Positions 1 through 10,700 of a stretch of 63,350 nt of DNA are shown piece by piece. The stretch spans positions 1 to 63,350 of the forward strand of contig NZ_RJJT01000031.1 of NCBI RefSeq assembly GCF_003938655.1. The letters are read 5' to 3'. This DNA comes from Rhizobium pisi (lineage in GTDB: Bacteria; Pseudomonadota; Alphaproteobacteria; Rhizobiales; Rhizobiaceae). The position numbers were made by a program, and so were the translations under genes. The first letter of the stretch is position 1, and each line of letters starts with the position of its first letter. Under the pieces are notes generated by a model, which saw only the letters and a program-made list of their open reading frames with translations, ran no database searches and was not told where the DNA came from.

Positions 1-57
1 TTCCGCCTGGCGCAACACAGCCATGATTTGGGCTTCGGTAAATCGGCTCTTCTTCAT
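1..57 (-). mobile_element. IS3-family transposase OrfA, N-terminal end (cut by window edge)
   Basis: Reading leftwards, the first 19 codons give MKKSRFTEAQIMAVLRQAE, the typical start of the OrfA helix-turn-helix protein of IS3-family (IS407-like) insertion sequences common in rhizobia. A GAGGAG ribosome binding site stands 7 bases before the ATG. OrfA binds the element ends and, with OrfB, makes the transposase. The rest lies outside the window, so completeness cannot be judged, and I could not define the terminal inverted repeat in the bases just to the right. The element marks the left flank of the CDI locus. Confidence 0.75.
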
Positions 58-283
58 CAAAATCTCCTCGAGCATCTTGCCGAGAAAATTCTACTTTTGA
101 AGCCCCTTATTCGCGGGGAGGACTACCGGGTAAGCTATCGATTAAATTTTGTATGGCGTCATCCATATGTATGAGCCAGACTTCGAACAGATCGTCTTTT
201 TCCAAATTCTTCATTTTGTCATCCTTTACGGATGCCAGAAAAAGGAGCTTCATTCATCGAACTTGCCGCCCAAAACCGCAGTG

Positions 284-514
284 CTACGTGACAATTTCTA
301 TGCCGATCAGCCTGCCATCTTCTCCGCAATCAAGGACAACGTCAGTCTCCCCGAACAGCTGAAGTAAATCCGCTCGATCGAGCTCGGCAGACAAATCTCT
401 CAGCCTCATAGAACTGCGGACCACGCCGGGAATCTCTTTACCGGGGTGATTAGGTAGATAAACGTAGAAAACGTCCTGTTCATCGCCATCCAGGTGAACA
501 TAATTGTCTCTCAT
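284..514 (-). CDS. small hypothetical protein, DUF2283-like
   Basis: This 76-residue acidic protein ends in DVVLDCGEDGRLIGIEIV. That resembles the 'D.DGRLVGIEIL' tail of the small DUF2283 family, whose function is unknown. The ATG follows GGTGAGG at good spacing. It is the last gene of a minus-strand run that begins with the CDI toxin, 14 bases after the 134-residue gene, so it is probably co-transcribed. Small genes in this position are often extra or orphan immunity genes, but nothing in the sequence proves that here. Confidence 0.55.
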   Translation of the reverse strand: MRDNYVHLDGDEQDVFYVYLPNHPGKEIPGVVRSSMRLRDLSAELDRADLLQLFGETDVVLDCGEDGRLIGIEIVT

Positions 515-528
515 TTATTCCTCACCTT

Positions 529-933
529 CTAGTCGATGTAAAACGAGCCTTCATAAAGGAACATCAGTAAAGGCGAAAAAATGTCCGAGAATTCGTCCGG
601 CTTCATTCTCATCACATCGATGATCGCTGTTCCGCGAGCTTCTGCGGCATTCTCGATATAATTGATGACATCCGTCAGGGCGATTGGGAGTTGGTCACTT
701 ACGGCCGCTCCATGAAGATGTCGAGCGAGACTTTTAGCGTCATCATCCGACACAAGCTGGCCATCATTCGTATCGTATGCACCTTCCCATTCACCGGGAC
801 CATTCCAGCCGACCGGAGCTATCGTGCCAGCCGGCGACCATCCAAAGGTCTCGGCGAGCGTTAGCATCACGGTCCAATGACGTGTGGACAGGTTAATTGT
901 TTTTCCTGATTGCTTTCTCAGATGAATAGCCAT
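529..933 (-). CDS. hypothetical protein downstream of CDI immunity gene
   Basis: A 134-residue soluble protein with no signal peptide or membrane segment. The middle is rich in Trp and Gly (GWSPAGTIAPVGWNGPGEWEG) and the C-terminal half appears helical. I do not recognise the family. It lies 30 bases after the probable immunity gene and before the DUF2283-like gene, all on the same strand, which fits a toxin-immunity tail where displaced immunity genes collect. The start has a modest AAAAGG upstream. It may be an orphan immunity protein, by position only. Confidence 0.5.
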   Translation of the reverse strand: MAIHLRKQSGKTINLSTRHWTVMLTLAETFGWSPAGTIAPVGWNGPGEWEGAYDTNDGQLVSDDDAKSLARHLHGAAVSDQLPIALTDVINYIENAAEARGTAIIDVMRMKPDEFSDIFSPLLMFLYEGSFYID

Positions 934-963
934 GTAGTGAAAACCTTTTAATCCACCTTTTCG

Positions 964-1749
964 CTAGACAAAATCCGGGCGTGGTACGTTTGGCATGTTG
1001 TCGTAGGCTTTGAGGATGGTCTCCAGCGGAGTGAGGGTCTGGTCACCGTCCCAATAGACAATTTTCAGCCAGGTCGCCGCCCGTAAGAATTGGCCGCCGC
1101 CCAACCAGATTTCTTCGAGGTTGGCCTGCAGCATCCGACAACCCGCCTCAAAGAGTTCATGTTTATCGAACTGGCCACGAGCGCTATGTAGGCAAAGGGC
1201 ATAGCCGAACTCACGCGGTTTCAGAACCTTCTTGAGTGATAGAGGCTTTTCTCCAATCAAGTGCTCGTACATATCGACGGCGGCTTCAAAGCCGCCATCA
1301 TGCTCGCCGCTCTGGTAGGCGAAGGCCATGTAGTCGTCCAAGCCTGATTTGATAATTTCGTTTCGCGGCCATGGTCGGCCCTCAAATCGCCAAGCTGCTT
1401 CCTCGCGGATGCGTGCGCACGCCCAATGACCTTCATCGTTCCAGCCGTCCTCAAGGAATGTTCCCATCGCACGCGCAGAATGGAGAAGTGCTCGATGAAA
1501 ATCGTGGTTACTTCCCATTTTTTCATCTTTCTCGATGGCACGGTCCAGCCAAAGATTTGAACGATGCACGATAGGAGCGATTTCTTTATCGAGGCCGACG
1601 AGCCAATAACTTATGATGTCACCGATATGATACTGCGCGGCGTTGCCCATAGGCTTTTTTTCATCATATACGGCGTCCAACAGAAAACGGGTTCCAGCGC
1701 CGTCCTCCTTGAGTTTGTTATGCCTGCTACGAATGGGATCATATTTCAT
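964..1749 (-). CDS. putative CDI immunity protein
   Basis: A soluble, mostly helical protein of about 261 residues (start MKYDPIRSRH) with no export signal. An AAGG ribosome binding site lies 6 bases before this ATG. An alternative ATG 15 bases further upstream would overlap the cdiA stop codon. In contact-dependent inhibition loci the gene directly after cdiA encodes the immunity protein that neutralises the toxin tip in the cytoplasm, and this is the only reason for the call. The length and helical character recall the DUF1910/DUF1911 immunity proteins paired with PD-(D/E)XK nucleases, but I cannot confirm that family from sequence alone. Confidence 0.6.
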   Translation of the reverse strand: MKYDPIRSRHNKLKEDGAGTRFLLDAVYDEKKPMGNAAQYHIGDIISYWLVGLDKEIAPIVHRSNLWLDRAIEKDEKMGSNHDFHRALLHSARAMGTFLEDGWNDEGHWACARIREEAAWRFEGRPWPRNEIIKSGLDDYMAFAYQSGEHDGGFEAAVDMYEHLIGEKPLSLKKVLKPREFGYALCLHSARGQFDKHELFEAGCRMLQANLEEIWLGGGQFLRAATWLKIVYWDGDQTLTPLETILKAYDNMPNVPRPDFV

Positions 1750-1757
1750 ACTGTACC

Positions 1758-4700
1758 TTAGCATGGATTGCCGCCGCAGAATCGTACCTGCGTGGAGTTC
1801 CGGGCGCTTCCTGAGCCTGCCGTATTTGTTACGAAATTGCCTTCATCAAGGTTTTGGATCACGCGGTTTTTCAATGCAGCTGGGAGATCTTCCACAGCGT
1901 TTCTTGCCTGAACGAGCGCATTTCGCAGGGCGTCTGAATCCGGCTCAAAGGTGGGTGACGAGGGAACAGCCTGTGCGCTACTGCGGAACTTGTTATCCCA
2001 TAGGAATATTTCCCCTGTGTTGATATCGACCGAAACGATGTCAGCTCCATGCGTTCCGACAGCGTCACCGTATCGCAATACCTGCTGCCCTGGCAATTTC
2101 GCGACTTGGTTAGCAAGCTCCAATTCGCCAACGTAACCATTAATTTGGGAGTTGGCGATGTTGGGGTTCGTGGAATTCAGCTGCTTGGGAACACAGTTCG
2201 TCCCCGCGATCGGCTCAGGCAAACGGGGATCAAGCGGCACCCCATTGCTCATGCGAATAGGCTGCGATTTCTCGACGGCCTGTTGCACTAAAGCCCGCTC
2301 CGAGGCGCTCAGGCTTCCGAGCTTTGATGTTGCCGCGAAGCGGAGAACAGCCTCTGTGCCGGCGACTCCGACGGTTACGACGATCACACCGGCGTCGAGA
2401 TAGCGCTGAAACCGTTCGGCATCCGCTTCTGTATAGCCCGCTTCAATAAGCGACCAGACAAGGGCTGTCTTCGATTGTTTTCCGGTAACCGCCTGCTGAG
2501 CACTTGCAACGAGAGCATTGGCGCTTGCCGCGGCGCCGATCAAGCCGAGCGCACAAGCGACGCCGCCCGTTCCGACGCAGACAGCACCTCCGCCCACAAC
2601 GCCCACCGTATCGAGGAAAGCCTTAATGCCCCCTTCCGTCTGGCCAATCTCAACAAGCGCGTCGGAGATTGCCTGATCGGCAGGCTCGCCGTCCGCCAGG
2701 TGTCTTGCCAGGATCGCATCGTAGTTGACGAGTGCGGATTCCTTGGCGGAAAATCCGAGCGCGCTTTGATAGATTCCAGCGCTGTCGAGGTCCTGCGTAT
2801 TGGCAGCGTCCATCGCCGCGCTGAACTGCTGGAGATCCTTCATCATATCGTGGCATTGAGCGGACGAAGGCTCTCTTGAGCAGGTATCGATAATGGTGAC
2901 CGTGTTGCTGCGCGACTTCTTCATAAAGCCGTCGTCAATGGCAGCGAGCTTGTTCAATTCCTCTCGCGTGCAGGTCGGATTATTCTGACACGCGACGAGC
3001 AGCTTTCTGTTTTCGATTGCAGCCTTCAGATCTCTGTCGTTCAGATAGTTGTACTGATAGTTTGCGGCTGCATAGGCAGCTCCCTCACCGCCGCCCGCGA
3101 ATGCAGTGAGCCCTGCGACGAGGCTTGTCGCCACCAAATTTGCAAGTCTCTGGCTGTCAGCGCTATCGGACAGTCCTGCATCCTTCATGAGGCCAGCAAC
3201 GAGTTGGTCGATATAGGGCGCTATGAGGGTTGATACCGCACCCCCGAACGCGCCACGAATCGCACCAGGCACATCGTTAACTCCGCCCAGGATGGCGCCA
3301 CCGAGCGCGTGTAAGGCTGCGCGTCCGACGCCACCCTCAGCCCAAATCGCTGCATCTTCAGGATGGGGGCCGCTCGCGGCCTGCAACGCTAACCTGTTAG
3401 CGATATCAGCTACGAGGCCTGCCATCGTCTTCTGGGCCTCCTGCAGGTCGGCCTGGGTTTTGTATTGGTCACGCAGGATGTTCTGCAGATCCGGGAGGCC
3501 GGGCAGCGAGGTGTTGGTATTGTCGGTGTCACGCCGGATCGTGCCGATGTCCTGGGTCTGGTGCTCCGGATCGGTGATGGTGATGCCAATGTTCGGACCG
3601 ATGGCCGAATACGTCTTACCGGTTTCCTTCTCGCCAGCCTTCACCGGCGGCGACAACGAGAGGCCGCTGGTGCCGATGGAGCCGCCATAGGTTTCGGCCT
3701 TCCAGGACGAATGTGTGTCGATGTCGGTGACTTCAAGCGTGCCAGTATTGAACGTGTTAAGGTCGGCTGCCGCCTCGCTGGTGATCAGGCCGCCGACAAG
3801 CGAGGTCTGACCACTAACATTAATGTCGAGACCACCTGTCCCGGCATGGATGCCAGATTGCTCGGAGACAACGACGGTATCGCCCTTGGCCTTCTGCGTC
3901 ACACCGGAGATACCGGAGGAGCCGAAGCCGATCTGGCCCGAGACATCGAGCTGATTCGCGCGGGCCTTGGCGGTATCCACCTGACTTTCGATAGTCAGCG
4001 ACTTCGCATCAACAGAGACCGAGTCGCCGGTGACCGTCGCGCCTCTCAGTGCCAAGTCATTAGTCACGATGGCGACGTCACCGGTGCCGTTGATATGAGT
4101 GTTGGTGTGGGTGAGTTCGCCGGTGTCGGAACCGCCCTTGCCGTACGAGCCGCTGGCGCCGACGCTGGCTTTGCAGCCAGTCTTCGTGGTGCAGCCAAGA
4201 TTCACACCAACGCCAGCGCTCCAGGAGCTGTTCGAATCGGTTGAATCGGACGTGCCGGTCGCAGCATTGAGATTAATGTCGCCATTTTTTGCCGACAGGA
4301 AGATATCGCCTGCCTGAGGGTCGCCGGAGATGGTCGGAAGGCCGAACTTGTCATAACCGGCAATCATTTGCGCGCCGTCGCTGGTGATCGAGCCGTTCTC
4401 GGCCTCCATGGCGATAGATCGACCGGCACGAATGGCAGTAACGACAGGCGTCGAGGACGACGATGAGGAATTACTTTCCTGGTGGTTGATGCCGGCGTTG
4501 ATGCCGATGGTGAAGGAAAGGCCTGTTCCGATTTTCGGATCGGTACTGGTCAGGCCATTATAAACGCCTTTCAGGCCTTGAATACCCTGATAAAAGCTGA
4601 GTCCGGCGATTGCACTGTTGGTCAGCCCATTGACTCCACCCGAGTCAGACAGGCGCTCTGCTCCTTTCATGATGCTCTGGGCTGCACTCCCCAACTGGCT

Positions 4701-7700
4701 GGAAACCGAGAGCGTTACACCGGCAAAGGTCTTTTCGTGCACCTCCTGATAATTGGTGACGTCGTTGGCCGACAATAGATTGATATCGTTGGCGGCGATC
4801 AAGCTTACGTCGCGCTCGGCCGAAGCCTGTGTCGCCTGGAGGTTGAGATTGTTACCCGCCGAAATGTTGAGATCGCGGCCGGCGGACAACGCCGACGCTG
4901 CGTTGGTGTCGGCGTGCTGCGCCGAGCTGTCCTTGCTCGTCTGCGCACCGATGCCGATGGAAAAGCCACCATTGCCGGCGGAGAAGGACAGACCGAAGCC
5001 GGACTTCTTCTCTTGCTCGGACTGCGAGAAGCTTTCCGCGCCGGGCGTGACGTTGACATCACGCTTGGCAGACAGGTTGATGTCGCGCTCGGCATCGAGG
5101 GACGAGCCCATGATGTTCAGATCGGTCGCCCGCGCCGTCAGGTTGACGTCCTCGCCGGCGGCGGAAAGCGCCGAGCCGATATTCAGCGTCGAGGCCTGGG
5201 CGCCCTTGTTCTGCTGGCTGCCATAGATCGAAATGAAGCCGCCACCGCCGCCGACGCCGAAGCCGGACTTCTTGCGCTGCTCCTCGAGCTCGTGCGTCTC
5301 CTGCGCTCCGATAATCGAAACGCTGTCGGCCGCTACATTGATCGAGCCATCGGCATCGACCTTCGAACCGGCAATGATTGCTGCCTTGCCTGCGTCGAGA
5401 TTGATGTCACCGGTGGCGCTCAGTTGCGAGCCGACCGTCGTCTCATCGTAGCTCTTGTGGCTTGATGAGCCCTTGGACAGGAAGCCGCTGCGCGAGCCTT
5501 TGTCGTCCTTGGCGCTGGTGTCCATTCCGGAGGCGATGATGAGGTCGCCGCCCTTGGTGGTGATGTTCAGATCGGCATCGTGGTCCTCGTCGCCGGCTAT
5601 CACCTTCGAGGCCGATATGACCGTGTCCTTGCCGGAGGTGATGTCGACGCCATCAGCGCCGCTAATCGATGAGCCGACGGCCGTCGTCGTTTCCAGATGG
5701 GTGGTCGTCTTCTCGCTCGTGCCGAGGAAACCGCCCTTGGTGCTGAGCTTGGTGTCGAGGGTCGCGGTGTCGGTAGCTTCGGCGATCGTCACGTCGCCGT
5801 CGGCCTTGAGAGCCACCTTACCGTCGGCGGCGAGTTTGCTGCCGACGATGTTGAGGTCATGATCGCCGCTGCCGTTGCCGCTGCCTGCGGTGACCGAGAG
5901 GTCGCCGACGGCTGATATCTCCGAGCCGACATGGGTGATCGACGAGGCGGACTTCTTGCCGAAAGTGGATGCGGAATGCTCCTGCGCGGCGGTGATGTTG
6001 ATATCGTCGCCGGCGCTGAGTGCGACATTGCCGCCCGCCGTGACGGAGGAGCCGGAGAGCAGGATGTCGTCGCCTGATTTGATCGTCGCATTGGTGCCGG
6101 CGGAAAGCTGCGACCGCTGCTGATCGGTGGAGACGGTCCTGGTGTAGCCGGATTGGTTGTTGCGGGCGACGTCTGTCGACACCACGGCCACCGAGCCCTT
6201 GTCGGCGGTCACATCGAGCGTCGTGCCCGCCTTGGCAGAGCTGCCGATGACGTTGACATTGTCGGTTGCCTTGATCGTCAGAGCCTTGCCGCTGGCGACC
6301 TGGCTGCCGGTGGCATTCTGCTGGCCTGCATTGTCGACCTTGGCTGCAGCGAGCGTCACGTTTTTGCCGGTGAGCGTGGCGTCGCCTGTGGCATTGACCT
6401 TGACGCCCGTCAGCGCCAAATCGCCGCTGCCGCCGGCAAGCTGCAGAGCGCCGCCCGCCGTCACGCCTGCATTGGTATTGACGACGTTCTGGCCGCCGAT
6501 CGTCATCGTCTGGGCGGCAAGCGTGATGCCGTTGGTGGCATTGAGCGCCGTGTCGCCACGCGACAGGAACGTGCCGCTGCCCTGGATGGAGCTGCCGGAG
6601 ACGGTAAGGCTGCCATTGGATGCAATCAGGCCGGAATTGTCGAGATTGCTGACCGTCATGTTGACCGAGCCGCCCGCCATGGCGGCGCCGGCGCCGTTCA
6701 GCTTCTGCCGGTCGGCGGCGGCGACGTAGACGACGGGCGCGAGCACCTGCACGCCGTCGATCGTCTGCCACTGGTAGAGGACAATCGACTCTTTGAGGGC
6801 TGCCGCCTGCTCAGGTGTCAGGCCCTGGCCAACGGCCAGGCCCTTATCTTGGGCATATTTGACGCCATTGTCGAGCAGCGTCTTCATCTGCTTGATGGCG
6901 CTGTCGCCGGCGATGAAGGTGCTTCTGCCGAGCCCTTCGCCGACGAGCTGCCGCAGTTGCGTGTCGATTAACTGGTTCTCGAAATAGGCATCGCCCAGAA
7001 ACGGAACCGTCGTCTCCGGCACGTAGCCGATTTTGTTCATGAAATAGCCGGAGCCATAGAATTGGCCGACATCGAGATAGGCTGCGCGGGTTTCGAACAG
7101 GAAGATCTGATGGGGTATGTTCCCGCCGACGCCGCCTGATTGCGGTTTGGCGGCGTCCTCAAGGGCTTTGCCGTCGACGCGGATGCGGTCGGCAATATTG
7201 CCGAGCCCGGCAAGCAGGCTGCCGCCATTGGCGGTGACGCCGCCGAGCGCCGAGTTGACGTTGAACAGCGCGCCGCCGGCGGTCAGGCCGGTGAGCGCCG
7301 AGAGCGGATCGCCGGGATTGCTGGATGCAGCGACGCTGGCGCCGCCGGCAACCGAGCCGGCTGCGGACGTGTTGTTGACGCTGCCGAAATTGATCGAGAG
7401 GGCACCGCCCGCCTTGATGTTGGCCGATACGCCGCCGATCGCCTGGACGGAGCTGACGATCGTCGAGCCGTTGGCGATGTTCTTCGAGGGATTGGCGGTG
7501 CCGTTGGCATTATAGGCCGTGCAGGCGCCCTGCGCCTGGCAGGTCGTCGTCGTCGTGCGAAACAGGGTGACGCCGGTATTGGTCAGCGTTGAGCCCTTCA
7601 GCGTCGCGTCGCCGCCGGCCTCGATCGAGCTGTAGGAATTGGTCAGATTCGTGGCGTCGATGTTGAGGTTGCCGCCTGCCCGGATCGTCGCTTCCGGGCT

Positions 7701-10700
7701 GAGCGTGCCGACCAGACGATCTTCGTAGACCGACTGGCTGAGGTGAGACGACCAGTCCCATGTGTAGGTGGTGCTTGTGTCCGAGCCGCTGAAATTCACC
7801 TCGTCGACGATGAAGTATCGCGACGGATTGTTGGGATCGACAACGGGATTGCCGTTCGCGTCCCTCGGCACCCGGTCCCTGATCCAGTCGATGATCGGCC
7901 CGACCTTTTCGGGTCCATCGGCCGAAATCCAGGTCCATGCATGATAGGTCGTGCCGTCTGCAAGCGTCGCCTTCGACCAGAGCAGCGGCTCATAATCCTG
8001 CCACAGCGCCGGATCGACGCCGGCATAGAGCTGGTACATGTTCTGATCTGCGGTCTCGAGATAGCCGAAAGGCAGGCCGGCGGCGACGGGGTTGAGCGTG
8101 AAGCCGCTGACGACACCTGAAGATACCAGCGTCCCGGTCGTCCATTGCGGCGTGGCGGCCCGCTTGTTGGTCAGATTGCTGGTCAGGATGGACATGTCGT
8201 TTCCGGCCTGGATGAGGCCGGAAATGTTGGTGACGGCGGCGTTCCTTTGTCCCGATGTCAGGCCGGCGATTTCGAGATCGTTGCCAGCTAAGATGGCGCC
8301 CTGATTGTTGGTGAGCGTTCCGCCGACGAAGAGGCTGGCATCGTGGCCGGCATAGGCGAGGCCCGTGGCGTTGTTGGTGAAATCCCCGGGAACATTGAAT
8401 GTGAGATCATTGCCGGCGACCAATTGCCCGGCATTGATCAACGACGGCAGCGTCAGCGTCAGGTCATGGGCGGCCAGCAGCGCCGTGCTGTTCGACGTTG
8501 AGAGGCCGGCGGCGTTGATGGCGATGTCGCCCGAACCGCCGGCATTGGTGACGGCGTTGACCCGGGCGCCGCTGAGGTCGGCCGTGCCGGAGAGATTGAG
8601 AGCGAGACCGCCCAGAGTGAGGCTGCTGTTGGCAAGGTTGGCGCTATTGGCATTGAGCGTCAGCGTGCCGCCGGTGGCGATGTTGCTGCCCCTGCCGTTG
8701 GAAAGGTCGACGGTGGTTGTGGTCAGCGTCAGGTTGTTGGCGGTGCGGGTGGGATTGCCGTAGCTGATCTGGCCCGAAGCCGAAAGTGCGGCGCTATCGA
8801 GTGTCTGCAGCTGGGCATAAGCGATATTCTGGCTTGCGCTGGCTGAAAGAGCGCCGCTGCTCAGCAGGGCGTTGCCGGCGGTGATCGAACCACTTGTGGC
8901 CGCAAGGCTCATGCTGCCCGTCTGTTGCAGCCTCAACGTGCCATTGGCCGATTGGGCGGTGGCAGCGAAGTCGAGACCAGAGACGAGAGAGTCAAGGGTG
9001 ATGGATTGCGCCGTGAGGCTGGCGTTGCCGGCGGCGAGCGACTGGCCGGCGAGATCGATCGTGCCGCCGGCAACGATCGTCATGTCCTGATGGGCGACGA
9101 CATTGGCGCTGACATCACCGGCTGCGCTGGCATCGACGCTTCCGGCGGCAAGCAGGTTGCCGGCGCTGATATCGGTGCCTGTCGCCTTGAGCGTGAGATC
9201 GCCGGCCTGCCCAAGGGCGATGTCGCCATTGGCCGACTGGGCGGTGGCGGCAAAATCGACGCCGGAGACGATGGCGCCGGCCTGAATGGCCGGACCCGTG
9301 ACCGAGACGTCGCCGGCGCCAAGGATTTGGCCGGTGACCGATGTATCGGCGTTGATGGTAACGGCGCCGTGGCCGCTGACATTGTCGGCCTGGAAACGAC
9401 CGGCATCGATAAGGAGAGCGCCTGCGGCAAGCAGCGTGTCGATATCGACGCTCCCGCTGCTGCCGGCATCAAGCGTCAGGTCACCGGCCGTGCCGACGGC
9501 GATGGCGCCACCCGCAGCGGTGGCAGCAAAGTCCATGCCGGCGACGATCGTGCCCGCCGCAATCGAGCCGCCGCTGATCGACACATCGCCGGCGGCGAGA
9601 AGCTGTCCGGTGACGTCGGTATTGCCGGAAAGCGTGATCGCGCCATGGCCGGTTACGGTGGCGGCACCGATATTGGCGGCGAAAGCCGAGAGATTGCCGG
9701 CCGCAAGCAGGGTGCCGGTATCGATGGCGCCGCTGGAGGCAAGCGAGAGATCGCCGCTCTGCGTCAGCACGATATTACCGCCGGCCGCTTCCGTTCCCGC
9801 AAAGTCGATGCCGGCGATGATGGCGTCGGCCGAGATGGCCGAGCCGGTGATGTCGATGTTGCCGGCACTGAGGATCTGACCGCTGACATCTGTGGCCGCG
9901 TTGATCGCAATGGCGCCATGCGCGATGACGCTCTGGGCCGTCAGCACCGCTGATGTGACCGACGTATCGCCGGCCGACAGGAGTGCCTCGACATCGACGG
10001 CGCCGCTGCTTGCGGCAAGCTGGATGTCGCCGGCGCCTGATAGAACCGTGCTGCCGTTTGCCGCATTGGTCGCAGCGATGTCGAGGCCGGAAACGACCGT
10101 ATCGGCCGAGATCGAGCGGCCTGACGCCGTGACGTTGCCCTGCGCCAGAATATCGCCGGAGATGCCGATATCGGCGCCGGCGGAAAGCGCGATATTGTTG
10201 CTGCTGACGAGCGAGGCAGCCGAGATCGCGCCTGATGTGGCGGTGATGGAGAGCGCGCCGGTGCCCTTGACCGCACCGACAACCGGGATGTCGCCCGACG
10301 TAGCGGACAAAGAGAGCGCATTGCCGGCGGTAATGCTGCCGGCGGCAATGCCGGCCGCCGACGACATCAGCACGTTGGCGGCGCTGTTCACCTCGCCGCC
10401 GACACTCAACAACCCGCTGCCGCTTGACAGCACGATGTCGCCATCGGCGGCGACCGTATCCAGCGTGATGCCCTGCCCCGCCTGAACGGCGACCTTGGCT
10501 TTCGAGGCCACTTTGGCGGCCGTCACCTTCGCCTTCGAGGAGATCGAAACGCCCTGCTGGCCGGAGACATTACCGAGCGAGATCTTGCCGTCGGCCGACA
10601 GTGACAGCTCGTTGGTGTTGGCGGCGAGATTGCCGCTCATGCGCACGCCGGCGCCCTTTTCGGTGACGACGATCTTGATGCGGTCGGCCTGCATGGCGCC

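Noticed and set aside
5857..6771. Long minus-strand alternative frame inside cdiA
   Set aside because: The repeat-rich cdiA gives regular open shadows; the Arg/Gln-rich product is not protein-like and cdiA is intact across it.
8870..10215. CRISPR-like array
   Set aside because: The repeats are coding, about 275 bases long and divergent, with no short identical repeats or spacers. They are beta-helix units of CdiA.
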